In this document: in pieces, positions 8,622 through 17,060 of the stretch
Layout: every line of letters starts with the position of its first letter
How positions within the stretch are numbered: the stretch's first letter is position 1
DNA from: Streptomyces capitiformicae
GTDB taxonomy: Bacteria; Actinomycetota; Actinomycetes; Streptomycetales; Streptomycetaceae
DNA length: 64,000 nt
Direction of reading: 5' to 3'
Assembly (NCBI RefSeq): GCF_002214185.1
Contig: NZ_CP022161.1
Coordinates: 9,307,486-9,371,485 of the forward strand
Translations under genes and position numbers: made by a program
The notes under the pieces: model-generated
Told to the model about the DNA's origin: nothing
Seen by the model: the letters and a program-made list of their open reading frames with translations, nothing else
Databases searched by the model: none

Positions 8622-9638
8622 CTACCGGCGCCGCAGGTCCGCGACCCGGGCCGCCCGCTCCCTGTCCCGCTCACCGGCCGTCGGCTGGTCCCCGAGGACC
8701 GTGGCGCTGCGCAGCTGCGGTGCGGAGCCGTGGACCTGGTTGCGGCGCGGCCCGGGCAGGGGCACCTCCCGGCGTGACTGCGACGGGCGCGCCGGGACAG
8801 GATCGCCTCCCGTACCACCGCCGCCGCCCGACGCCCCGGCGACCGCGATCTGCACACCCTGGTCGGCCAGGGCCTGCAACTCGGTGACCGCACGGTCGTC
8901 GTGGCCGGGCGGGTCGTCCGTCACCAGCCGGGTGATCACATCGGTCGGCACCGTCTGGAACATCGTGTCGGTGCCGAGCTTGGTGTGATCGGCGAGGACG
9001 ACGACCTCGGCGGCGGCCTGGACCAGCGCGCGGTCGACGGACGCCGACAGCATGTTGGACGTGGACAGCCCGCGCTCGGCGGTCAGTCCGCTCCCGGAGA
9101 GGAAGGCCTTGGAGACACGCAGCCCCTGGAGGGACTGCTCGGCGCCGGAGCCGACCAGGGCGTAGTTGGAACCGCGCAGGGTGCCGCCGGTCATCACGAC
9201 CTCCACACGGTTGGCGTGGGCCAACGCCTGGGCCACCAACAGGGAGTTGGTGACGACGGTCAGCCCGGGGACCCGCGCGAGCCGGCGTGCCAGCTCCTGC
9301 GTGGTGGTCCCCGCCCCGACCACGATGGCCTCGCCCTCTTCGACGAGGCTCGCGGCGAGATCGGCGATGGCCGTCTTCTCGGCGGTCGCGAGATGAGATT
9401 TCTGCGGAAAGCCGGACTCCCGCGTGAACCCGCCCGGCAATACCGCACCGCCGTGCCGGCGGTCGAGGAGTCCTTCTGCCTCCAGAGCGCGCACGTCCCG
9501 CCGTACGGTCACTTCGGAGGTCTGGACGACGCGGGCGAGCTCACGGAGCGACACGGCTCCGTTGGCCCGCACCATTTCGAGGATCAATTGGCGACGTTCT
9601 GCAGCGAACACGAAACTGACAGTAACGCCAACGACCAT
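8622..9638 (-). CDS. DeoR family transcriptional regulator
   Basis: A 338-residue cytoplasmic regulator. The N-terminal DeoR-type helix-turn-helix covers about residues 10-65 (AERRQLILEMVRANGAVSLRELAR, SEVTVRRDVRALEAEGLLDRRHGGA). The sugar-phosphate sensor domain follows, with GAGTTTQELARRL, TNSLLVAQAL, MTGGTLR and DHTKLG. The last ~90 residues are a low-complexity Gly/Pro/Arg tail typical of the Streptomyces orthologue. Neighbours are lpdA-like on the same strand and, 2.6 kb away, purine nucleoside phosphorylase. DeoR proteins usually sense a phosphosugar, so control of nucleoside or sugar use is a reasonable inference, not shown by the sequence. Confidence 0.9.
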   Translation of the reverse strand: MVVGVTVSFVFAAERRQLILEMVRANGAVSLRELARVVQTSEVTVRRDVRALEAEGLLDRRHGGAVLPGGFTRESGFPQKSHLATAEKTAIADLAASLVEEGEAIVVGAGTTTQELARRLARVPGLTVVTNSLLVAQALAHANRVEVVMTGGTLRGSNYALVGSGAEQSLQGLRVSKAFLSGSGLTAERGLSTSNMLSASVDRALVQAAAEVVVLADHTKLGTDTMFQTVPTDVITRLVTDDPPGHDDRAVTELQALADQGVQIAVAGASGGGGGTGGDPVPARPSQSRREVPLPGPRRNQVHGSAPQLRSATVLGDQPTAGERDRERAARVADLRRR

Positions 9639-9740
9639 CTGCTTTCAGCAGTTTGCGCCGAATAACAGAAGTTGCACGTACAGCGGGTCGAGAAGTGATA
9701 TAGGGGCCAACCGGACAGAAACGCGACCGATCCGTCCTCG

Positions 9741-11180
9741 TCAGACGCCGCCACCGGACTTGCGCGTGTGCAACTGGCGCGCGACCTCGGCGATCGAACC
9801 CGACAGGGACGGGTACACGGTGAAGGCGTTCGCGATCTGCTCGACGGTCAGGTTGTTGTCGACCGCGATCGAGATGGGGTGGATCAGTTCCGAGGCGCGC
9901 GGGGAGACCACGACACCGCCGACGACGATCCCGGTGCCGGGCCGGCAGAAGATCTTGACGAAGCCGTCCCGGATGCCCTGCATCTTGGCGCGCGGGTTGC
10001 GCAGCAGCGGCAGCTTCACCCCGACGGCGTCGATGACTCCGGAGTCGAGGTCGGCCTGGGTGTAGCCGACGGTGGCGATCTCGGGGTCGGTGAAGACGTT
10101 GGAGGACACGGTCTTCAGGTTGAGCGGGGCCACCGCGTCGCCCAGGAAGTGGTACATGGCGATACGGCCCTGCATGGCGGCCACGGAAGCGAGGGCGAAG
10201 ACACCGGTGACGTCACCGGCGGCGTACACGCCCGGCGCGCTGGTGCGGGAGACCTTGTCGGTCCAGATGTGCCCGGAGTCCTTGAGCTTGACCCCGGCCT
10301 CCTCCAGTCCCATGCCCGCGCTGTTGGGGATGGCACCGACGGCCATCAGACAGTGCGTGCCGCTGATGACCCGCCCGTCGGCGAGCGTGACCTCGACCCG
10401 GTCCCCGACCCGCTTGGCGGACTGGGCCCGTGACCGCGCCATGACGTTCATGCCGCGCCGCCGGAACACGTCCTCCAGGACGGCGGCTGCGTCCGGGTCC
10501 TCACCGGGAAGCACCCGATCACGGCTGGACACGAGCGTGACCCGCGACCCGAGCGCCTGATAGGCACCGGCGAACTCGGCACCGGTCACACCCGACCCGA
10601 CCACGATCAGCTCTTCGGGCAGCTCGTCGAGGTCGTAGACCTGCGTCCAGTTGAGGATCCGCTCCCCGTCGGGCTGGGCGTCGGGCAGCTCGCGCGGATG
10701 TCCACCGGTGGCGATGAGCACGGCATCGGCGATCAGGATCTCCTCGGACCCGTCGGCGGCCCGCACCACGACCTTCCGCGACCCGTCCAGGTCCTGCTGG
10801 CCCTCCAGCCGCCCGCGCCCGCGCATGACCCGCGCGCCGGCGCGCGTCACAGACGCCGTGATGTCGTGCGACTGCGCCAGCGCGAGCCGCTTCACACGCC
10901 GGTTGACCTTGCCGAGGTCGACGCCCACGACACGCGCGGGCGTATCGATGTGCGGCGTGTCGTCCGCGACGATGATCCCGAGTTCCTCGTAGGAGGAGTC
11001 GAAGGTCGTCATCACCTCGGCGGTGGCGATGAGCGTCTTCGACGGCACGCAGTCGGTCAGCACCGACGCCCCGCCCAGACCGTCGCAGTCCACGACGGTC
11101 ACCTCCGCACCGAGCTGCGCGGCCACCAGCGCCGCCTCATAGCCGCCGGGTCCGCCACCGATGATCACGATCCGAGTCAC
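9741..11180 (-). CDS. lpdA: NAD(P)H-quinone dehydrogenase of the flavoprotein disulfide reductase family (LpdA type)
   Basis: A 479-residue FAD/NAD(P) enzyme that most likely reduces quinones. The FAD-binding GGGPGGYEAA is at the N-terminus, the NAD-binding VVGSGVTGAEFA is in the middle, AAGDVTG closes the FAD site, and the C-terminal dimerisation domain follows. The redox-active CxxxxC pair is broken: the site reads GGASVLTDCVPSKT, with only the second Cys, as in Mycobacterium LpdA (Rv3303c). It therefore cannot be a true lipoamide dehydrogenase. GTG at 11180 gives the family N-terminus (TRIVIIGGG); ATG at 11189 would add three residues. The adjacent DeoR gene lies downstream on the same strand. 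Confidence 0.88.
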   Translation of the reverse strand: MTRIVIIGGGPGGYEAALVAAQLGAEVTVVDCDGLGGASVLTDCVPSKTLIATAEVMTTFDSSYEELGIIVADDTPHIDTPARVVGVDLGKVNRRVKRLALAQSHDITASVTRAGARVMRGRGRLEGQQDLDGSRKVVVRAADGSEEILIADAVLIATGGHPRELPDAQPDGERILNWTQVYDLDELPEELIVVGSGVTGAEFAGAYQALGSRVTLVSSRDRVLPGEDPDAAAVLEDVFRRRGMNVMARSRAQSAKRVGDRVEVTLADGRVISGTHCLMAVGAIPNSAGMGLEEAGVKLKDSGHIWTDKVSRTSAPGVYAAGDVTGVFALASVAAMQGRIAMYHFLGDAVAPLNLKTVSSNVFTDPEIATVGYTQADLDSGVIDAVGVKLPLLRNPRAKMQGIRDGFVKIFCRPGTGIVVGGVVVSPRASELIHPISIAVDNNLTVEQIANAFTVYPSLSGSIAEVARQLHTRKSGGGV

Positions 11181-11262
11181 GTACCCCATTGTCCCGTACT
11201 ACGGGCCGTGCCACTGCGCCGGGGTACCGGGCGCCCCTTAAAGGCCGGGGCCCGCCCCCGCC

Positions 11263-11365
11263 TTAAGGGGCGCAGGGCTGTGACATATGCGGCTCCGCCG
11301 CGATGGGGGTCCCCCCGCTCGAGCGAAGCCGAGAGTGGGGGAGCGCTCAGCCCTCACCCACCCGC
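11263..11365. repeat. Dispersed intergenic repeat, copy 3
   Basis: Fusion of the ATGCGGCTCCGCCGCG block directly to the GGGGGTCCCCCCGCTCGAGC hairpin block, both also seen in copy 1 (914-1087) where a longer segment separates them. Confidence 0.7.
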
Positions 11366-11433
11366 ACCCGAAGCACAACCCGAGTTACCCGGCACTCCAA
11401 GCGGAGCGCTCCCGCTCCCGTACCCTCTCCCCC

Positions 11434-11871
11434 ATGTCGCTCTACGCCGCCTACGCCGGCAACATGGACGCCCGCCTGATGTCCCGCCGCGCCCCCCACT
11501 CCCCGCTGCGCGCAACCGGCTGGCTGAACGACTGGCGACTGACCTTCGGCGGCGAGCACATGGGCTGGGAGGGCGCCCTGGCGACGGTCGTCGAGGCCCC
11601 GCGTTCCCAGGTCTTCGTGGCGCTGTACGACATCGCCCCCATGGACGAGGACGCGATGGACCGCTGGGTCGGGGTGGGCCTCGACATATACCGCCGGATG
11701 CGGGTCCGCGTACACACCCTGGACGGCGAGGAACCGGCCTGGGTCTACGTCCTCAACAGCTACGAGGGCGGCCTGCCCTCGGCGCGCTACCTCGGCGAGA
11801 TCGCCGACGCCGCCGAGTCGGCGGGCGCACCACACGATTACGTGATGGAGCTGCGCAAGCGGCCTTGCTGA
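11434..11871 (+). CDS. Gamma-glutamylcyclotransferase family protein
   Basis: Predicted to release 5-oxoproline from gamma-glutamyl compounds. ATG at 11434 gives 145 residues. The N-terminal LYAAYAGNMD is the YxSN-like substrate loop of the family (YGSN in classical members, here AGNM), and VALYDIAPMDEDAMDRW and WVYVLNSYEGGLPSARYL fit the cyclotransferase beta-barrel. The longer open frame upstream runs through a dispersed repeat and is not coding. It is a stand-alone gene between lpdA-like and the phosphorylase. The substrate is unknown. Confidence 0.8.
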   Translation: MSLYAAYAGNMDARLMSRRAPHSPLRATGWLNDWRLTFGGEHMGWEGALATVVEAPRSQVFVALYDIAPMDEDAMDRWVGVGLDIYRRMRVRVHTLDGEEPAWVYVLNSYEGGLPSARYLGEIADAAESAGAPHDYVMELRKRPC

Positions 11872-12234
11872 GGGTGGCCGGCCCCAGGCTTGGCCGGACC
11901 GACGCACGACCCGCAGCAGCGTGCCGCGTTCGACAAGGGCATCACGATGCCGGCCCAGGACCCGTTCCCCGACCTGTCCCGGCCCATAAGCTCCACCGGA
12001 GACGAGACCGGACGATCCGGCTGACGCAGAGCACCCTCATCGAGTACACGGTCAGCGTGGGCCGCCTACTGATCTTCATTGTCGAGGTCTTCAACGACAA
12101 GGACATCTTCGTTCCGGGCGAGTGACCACCCGGCCGCCGCACGCATCCTTTGGTTGGAAACGACAAGACAACGATCCCAATCCCGTGAGCCTGATCATCT
12201 ACGCGCGTAGGCCAGGACCGGATACCCTCGTCGC
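11872..12234. other. Gap with no recognisable gene; possible decayed coding DNA
   Basis: 363 bp. A short forward frame ends in FNDKDIFVPGE at 12125 and has lower-GC codons than its neighbours, which may be a gene scrap, but I cannot assign it. The last 50 bp contain a palindrome before the phosphorylase gene. Confidence 0.4.
12199..12210. promoter_or_regulatory. Candidate operator: 12-bp perfect palindrome
   Basis: CTACGCGCGTAG lies 25-36 bp upstream of the purine nucleoside phosphorylase GTG. It is where a repressor would sit. The DeoR protein encoded at 8.6-9.6 kb is one candidate. No second copy was noticed to support this. Confidence 0.4.
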
Positions 12235-13059
12235 GTGAACGCTTCTCTTCTTCCGGACGACATCCAGGGCGACCCGTACGCCGCCGCCGACGCCGCCGCC
12301 GCGCGCCTGCGTGAGCTCACGGGCGCCGAGACCCACGACGTCGCCCTCGTGATGGGCTCCGGCTGGGCCCCGGCCGTGGACGCCCTTGGCGCCCCCGAGG
12401 CCGAGTTCCAGGTTACCGAGCTGCCCGGTTTCCCGCCGCCGGCGGTCGAGGGCCACGGCGGCAGGGTCCGCTCCTACAAGATCGGTGACAAGCGCGCGCT
12501 CGTCTTCCTGGGCCGCACGCACTACTACGAGGGCCGCGGTGTCGCCGCCGTCGCACACGGCGTCCGTACGGCCGTCGCCGCCGGCGTCAAGACCATCGTC
12601 CTCACCAACGGCTGCGGCGGTCTGCGCGAGGGTATGCGTCCCGGTCAGCCGGTCCTGATCAGCGACCATCTGAACCTGACGGCGACGTCGCCGATCGTGG
12701 GCGCGAACTTCGTGGACCTCACGGACCTCTACTCCCCGCGTCTGCGCGCCCTCTGCAAGGAGATCGACCCCTCCCTCGAAGAGGGCGTCTACGCGCAGTT
12801 CACCGGGCCGCACTACGAGACTCCGGCGGAGATCCGCATGGCCCGCGTCATCGGCGCGGACCTGGTCGGCATGTCGACGGTCCTGGAGGCCATCGCCGCG
12901 CGCGAGGCGGGCGCCGAGGTCCTGGGCATCTCCCTGGTGACGAACCTCGCCGCCGGTATGACGGGTGAGCCCCTCAACCACGAGGAGGTCCTCCAGGCCG
13001 GCCGCGACTCGGCGGCGCGCATGGGCGCCCTCCTGACCCAGGTCCTGGACCGGCTGTAA
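12235..13059 (+). CDS. Purine-nucleoside phosphorylase
   Basis: Cleaves purine (deoxy)nucleosides with phosphate in salvage. The 274-residue protein starts at GTG 12235 and has the trimeric PNP pattern: VMGSGWAP near residue 40 (phosphate loop), GRTHYYEG around residue 88, LTNGCGGL around 123, [14 protein letters not shown] around 190, and [16 protein letters not shown] with LVTNLAAG. It is followed after a repeat by phosphohexomutase, which fits a salvage route through ribose- or deoxyribose-1-phosphate. Substrate choice between guanosine/inosine and others cannot be read from the sequence. Confidence 0.93.
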   Translation: MNASLLPDDIQGDPYAAADAAAARLRELTGAETHDVALVMGSGWAPAVDALGAPEAEFQVTELPGFPPPAVEGHGGRVRSYKIGDKRALVFLGRTHYYEGRGVAAVAHGVRTAVAAGVKTIVLTNGCGGLREGMRPGQPVLISDHLNLTATSPIVGANFVDLTDLYSPRLRALCKEIDPSLEEGVYAQFTGPHYETPAEIRMARVIGADLVGMSTVLEAIAAREAGAEVLGISLVTNLAAGMTGEPLNHEEVLQAGRDSAARMGALLTQVLDRL

Positions 13060-13104
13060 CGGCGCGGCAGAGCTCGGACGTGCGGGTGGTGTGTGGTCGC
13101 TCGC

Positions 13105-13290
13105 ACAGTTCCCCGCGCCCCTGAGAAGCAGGGGTTGCGCCCCGTGCTTTTGTCTTTCAGGGGCGCGGGGAGCTGCGCGAACAATCCCCACCCACCCGCA
13201 CCCGCCACACCTACCGCATCCCCCGAGCTCTTCTGCGGGGGTCGAAGGGGCGCAGCCCCTGGGGGATGGGAAGGGTAGGGGCGGCGGGGG
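13105..13290. repeat. Dispersed intergenic repeat, copy 4
   Basis: CCCCGCGCCCCTG pairs with CAGGGGCGCGGGG around the loop at 13135-13155. It is followed by GGTCGAAGGGGCGCAGCCCC and GGGTAGGGGCGGCGGGGGCG, both shared with copy 1. It separates the phosphorylase and mutase genes. Confidence 0.7.
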
Positions 13291-13339
13291 CGAGAAAAAT
13301 CGACCCCACACACAAACAAAGGACGAGAGGTTGACCCCC

Positions 13340-14980
13340 GTGCACGACGACCTGATCGCCCGCGCCAAGGCGTGGCTGGCCGAGGACCCCGACCCGGAAA
13401 CCCGCGACGAACTCGCCAAGCTGATCGACGCCGGGGACACCGCGGAGCTCGCCGCACGCTTCAGCGGCACCCTCCAGTTCGGCACCGCCGGCCTCCGCGG
13501 TGAACTCGGCGCCGGCCCCATGCGCATGAACCGCTCGGTCGTCATCCGCGCCGCCGCCGGCCTCGCCGCGTACCTGAACAGGAAGGGCGCCACCGGCGGC
13601 CTCGTCGTCATCGGCTACGACGCCCGCCACAAGTCCGCCGACTTCGCCCGCGACACGGCCGCCGTGATGACCGGCGCCGGCCTCCGCGCGGCCGTCCTCC
13701 CCCGCCCCCTCCCCACGCCCGTCCTGGCCTTCGCCATAAGGCACCTGGGCGCGGTGGCCGGTGTGGAGGTCACGGCCAGCCACAACCCGCCCCGCGACAA
13801 CGGCTACAAGGTCTACCTGGGCGACGGCTCCCAGATCGTGCCCCCGGCGGACGCCGAGATCGCGGCGGAGATCGACGCCGTCCGGTCCCTGAACGACGTC
13901 CCCCGCCCGGACGCCGGCTGGGACACCCTCGACGACACCGTCCTGGACGCCTATCTGGCCCGTACTGACGCGGTCCTCGCCCCCGGCTCCCCCCGCACCG
14001 CCCGCACGGTGTACACGGCCATGCACGGCGTCGGCAAGGGCACCCTCCTCGCCGCCTTCGCCCGAGCCGGCTTCCCGGCGCCCGTGCTGGTCGCCGAGCA
14101 GGCGGAGCCGGACCCGGACTTCCCGACCGTCGCCTTCCCGAACCCGGAGGAGCCGGGCGCGATGGACCTCGCCTTCGCGAAGGCCCACGAGACCGACCCC
14201 GACCTGATCGTCGCCAACGACCCCGACGCCGACCGCTGCGCCGTGGCAGTCAAGGAGGGCAATCAAGGTGGGGCCTGGCGGATGCTGCGCGGTGACGAGG
14301 TCGGCGCGCTCCTCGCCACCCACCTGGTCCGGCGCGGCGCGCGCGGCACCTTCGCCGAGTCGATCGTCTCCTCCTCCCTCCTCGGCCGTATCGCCGAGAA
14401 GGCCGGCCTCCCCTACGAGGAGACCCTGACCGGCTTCAAGTGGATCGCCCGTGTCGAGGGCCTGCGCTACGGCTACGAGGAGGCGCTCGGCTACTGCGTC
14501 GACCCCGAGGGCGTACGCGACAAGGACGGCATCACCGCGGCCCTCGTCATCACCGAGCTGGCCTCGCAGCTGAAGGAGGAGGGCCGCACCCTGCTCGACC
14601 TCCTGGACGACATCGCCGTCGAGTACGGCCTGCACGCCACCGACCAGCTCTCGGTCCGCGTCCAGGACCTGTCGGTCATCGCCCGTGCCATGGAGCGGCT
14701 CCGTGAGCAGCCGCCGACCGCCCTCGCGGGCCTCACCATCACCAGGGCCGAGGACCTCACCCGGGGCACGGACGAGCTCCCGCCCACGGACGGCCTGCGC
14801 TACACGCTCGACGGCGCCCGTGTGATCGTCCGCCCCAGCGGCACGGAGCCCAAGCTCAAGTGCTACCTGGAGGTCGTCGTTCCGGTCGCCTCTCACGAGG
14901 GCCTGCCCGAGGCCCACGCCAAGGCGACGGACCTGCTGGCCGCCATCAAGCGGGATCTGTCGACAGCAGCGGGCATCTGA
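13340..14980 (+). CDS. Phosphohexomutase (phosphomannomutase / phosphopentomutase-like)
   Basis: Moves phosphate between C1 and C6 (or C5) of a sugar. The 546-residue alpha-D-phosphohexomutase has the phosphoserine loop VTASHNPPRDNGYKVY, the metal site NDPDADRCAVAV, the sugar-specificity loop around GYCVDP, and RPSGTEPKLKCYLE at the C-terminus. GTG at 13340 follows GAGAGG with a 9-bp gap; TTG at 13331 is an alternative. Linked to purine nucleoside phosphorylase, it may act on ribose-1-phosphate, as does the PGM2-like branch of this family, although it is usually annotated as phosphomannomutase. Confidence 0.9.
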   Translation: MHDDLIARAKAWLAEDPDPETRDELAKLIDAGDTAELAARFSGTLQFGTAGLRGELGAGPMRMNRSVVIRAAAGLAAYLNRKGATGGLVVIGYDARHKSADFARDTAAVMTGAGLRAAVLPRPLPTPVLAFAIRHLGAVAGVEVTASHNPPRDNGYKVYLGDGSQIVPPADAEIAAEIDAVRSLNDVPRPDAGWDTLDDTVLDAYLARTDAVLAPGSPRTARTVYTAMHGVGKGTLLAAFARAGFPAPVLVAEQAEPDPDFPTVAFPNPEEPGAMDLAFAKAHETDPDLIVANDPDADRCAVAVKEGNQGGAWRMLRGDEVGALLATHLVRRGARGTFAESIVSSSLLGRIAEKAGLPYEETLTGFKWIARVEGLRYGYEEALGYCVDPEGVRDKDGITAALVITELASQLKEEGRTLLDLLDDIAVEYGLHATDQLSVRVQDLSVIARAMERLREQPPTALAGLTITRAEDLTRGTDELPPTDGLRYTLDGARVIVRPSGTEPKLKCYLEVVVPVASHEGLPEAHAKATDLLAAIKRDLSTAAGI

Positions 14981-15006
14981 GCCAGAGCGCCAGACGCCCC
15001 ACGACG

Positions 15007-15244
15007 AAGCCCCGGCCGGACCACGGCGGATTCCAGGGGTCGTCGCAACACAAGTTGATCAACTGGCTGTGACCAGGAGCTTGGCGAGACGCTCGGCTGG
15101 GGTTTCCCAGCCGAGCGTTTTGCGTGGGCGGCCGTTGAGTTCGGCGGCGACGGTGTCCAGGTTCTCCCGGATCTTGAAGTCCATCGCACCCCTTGAGCTG
15201 GGGTGTTGCGACGACCACTGGAACCCAAGCACCGACCGGGGCTT
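15007..15244. terminator. Bidirectional terminator split by a small insertion
   Basis: AAGCCCCGGCCGG (15007-15019) pairs with CCGACCGGGGCTT (15232-15244) with one mismatch and lies between the convergent mutase and membrane-protein genes. The 199-bp element at 15028-15226 sits in what was the loop. Confidence 0.7.
15028..15226 (-). mobile_element. MITE-like remnant of an IS30-type element, with terminal inverted repeats
   Basis: The ends are a 24-bp inverted repeat. The left end (15028-15051) contains TTCCAGGGGTCGTCGCAACA. The right end (15203-15226) read in reverse contains TTCCAGTGGTCGTCGCAACA. They match at 22 of 24 positions. The interior on the minus strand encodes only the last ~40 residues of an IS30-family transposase (ENLDTVAAELNGRPRKTLGW, then ETPAERLAKLL), with the stop at 15059. 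With the rest of the gene gone, it could move only if a full copy elsewhere supplied transposase. Confidence 0.8.
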
Positions 15245-15263
15245 TCCCACACCCACCGCCCCG

Positions 15264-16961
15264 CTATGGCACCAGCACCAGTACCGCCACCCACAACACG
15301 GCGAGCACCACGCCCAGCGGCCACAGCACGCGGCCGCGCGCCCGCTCGGCGCTGACCTCGGTGGGCCGCAGCGCGGGGTCCTTCCACATGGCGGTGATCT
15401 CGGCGGCCACCCTCTCGTACGGGTGGATCAGCCCGAACCGCCGCTCCAGCCGGGCCCACCGCGGCGCATGCGTCGTCCACGGTGCCCCGAACCGCGCCCG
15501 GCGGCTGTCCACCTTCAGCTCGCCGCCCTCGCACTTCACGGTCATGACGTGGTCCCACTCGATGTGCCGAACCCGGCCCATGCCGTTGAACCAGAGCCCG
15601 TCCCGGTCGGCGGTGATCCACCAAGCGGCCATGCCGGGCAGGAGAAACGCGCCGCCGAGCCCGAGCAGGGCGCCCGGAATGTACCGCCACAACCCGCCCT
15701 CGGGCAGCACCATGAGAGCCGCCCACACCACGAGCACCGTACACACGGCCCAGTCCAGCCACCCGGCCCGCCACCGCCGTACCGCACCCGACCCCAGGTG
15801 CTCCGCCGTCACCGCCGCCGCGGCCTCCCGCCGGTCCGCATAGGCCGCGTTCCGCCTGACCCGGGCCTTCTCCGCCCCGACCCGACGCCGTACGGCCCGC
15901 TCGGACAGCGCCCGCACAGGCCCGGCGGAGGACTCCACGACGAGTTCCTCGTCCACGTCATCGAGGTCCTCGGGCGCACTGACGATCACGATCTCGCCAC
16001 CCTCGTACGGGGCCCCGTACAACACGGCATCACGCAACGCCCCGGCCTGCTCGTCGTCCCCCTCATCGTTCTCGAGCGAGTCGAGCAGCTCATCCATCTC
16101 CTCCTGACTGAGCCGCCGCTCCCCCTCGTCGTCATCCTCGTCCCCGTCGCCGTACCACTCCTCGGCGGCGACGGTGAACAACGGCCGCACCGCGTCCACG
16201 TCATCGGCGGCGAACACCTCGACGTCCCCGTTCGCGCCGTCACGCATGAGCACCCGCAGCACAGGCACAGGAGCCCCCCGCAACGCGGCGGCCCGCCGCC
16301 GGCCCAGCCAGCCGGAGAGCACCGAGGTGACCCCCAAGCCGACCACGAACCACCCGGCCAACGTCGCCTCGAGCCGATCGGCGGCAACGTCCAACCCGGA
16401 CCCGAAGAAGACCAGCACCCCACCGAGAACAGCCGGCACAAGCCCCAGCCCGACGAGGAACCGCCCACGCCGCAGCGGCCCGACCCCGTCCGGCAGAGAG
16501 GCCATCACCCCCTCGGCGGCCGCCAGGGCCCACTGCCGCTGTGTCCGCCGCGCACTCATCCGAATCTCGGCCATCGCCCAGGTCGCGGTCACGGCCAGAG
16601 TGGCCACCAGGGTCGCCACATCGCGCGATCCCCCGTACCAGGCCAGCACGAAGAACAACACGGGCGCGGACACCCGTACGACCTCGGGCCGCACCAGAGT
16701 CCACACCAACTGCAACGAGAACAGCGCGGCAGGACCAGGCGGCACATCAACGAGATTCGCCAGCCAGAGCCCGCACAACAGCCCGACCACGGCCACGGCA
16801 AGCACATGGATGGACCGCGTCCGCACCGGCACCCACACCGGAGGCTGAGCCTTGGCCCACGCCCGCACCCGCTCCCCGCCCCAGGAGTGACACCCCTCGG
16901 GCACGGCGGACTCGGGCAACCGCCGTGACGGCTGCCCCTGCAACTCGATATGCGCGCTCAT
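15264..16961 (-). CDS. Large integral membrane protein of unknown function
   Basis: ATG at 16961 gives 565 residues (the frame is open a further 28 codons upstream without a better start). There are about six to eight hydrophobic spans in two groups: four or more in residues ~45-215 (IHVLAVAVVGLLCGLWLANL, LFSLQLVW, APVLFFVLAWYGG, FLVGLGLVPAVLGGVLVFFG, WFVVGLGVTSVLSGWL), two at ~375-420, and one at the C-terminus. Between the groups is an acidic loop (DGDEDDDEGERRLSQEEMDELL). The C-terminal part (ADRDGLWFNGMGRVRHIEWDHV) resembles the PH-like fold of the neighbouring gene. It lies 99 bp downstream of that gene, probably in one operon. Function unknown. Confidence 0.75.
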   Translation of the reverse strand: MSAHIELQGQPSRRLPESAVPEGCHSWGGERVRAWAKAQPPVWVPVRTRSIHVLAVAVVGLLCGLWLANLVDVPPGPAALFSLQLVWTLVRPEVVRVSAPVLFFVLAWYGGSRDVATLVATLAVTATWAMAEIRMSARRTQRQWALAAAEGVMASLPDGVGPLRRGRFLVGLGLVPAVLGGVLVFFGSGLDVAADRLEATLAGWFVVGLGVTSVLSGWLGRRRAAALRGAPVPVLRVLMRDGANGDVEVFAADDVDAVRPLFTVAAEEWYGDGDEDDDEGERRLSQEEMDELLDSLENDEGDDEQAGALRDAVLYGAPYEGGEIVIVSAPEDLDDVDEELVVESSAGPVRALSERAVRRRVGAEKARVRRNAAYADRREAAAAVTAEHLGSGAVRRWRAGWLDWAVCTVLVVWAALMVLPEGGLWRYIPGALLGLGGAFLLPGMAAWWITADRDGLWFNGMGRVRHIEWDHVMTVKCEGGELKVDSRRARFGAPWTTHAPRWARLERRFGLIHPYERVAAEITAMWKDPALRPTEVSAERARGRVLWPLGVVLAVLWVAVLVLVP

Positions 16962-17060
16962 CGACACCCAGACACTCGGATCGTCACAGTGGTTTGCCAG
17001 CCATGGGTACGACCCGAACGCGAAGCCCGTTCGCAGGAACCCCAAGAGACCGCCGACCGG

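Noticed and set aside
11872..12125. Small gene ending FNDKDIFVPGE
   Set aside because: No start with a ribosome binding site, no recognisable family, and the upstream frame passes through unrelated sequence.
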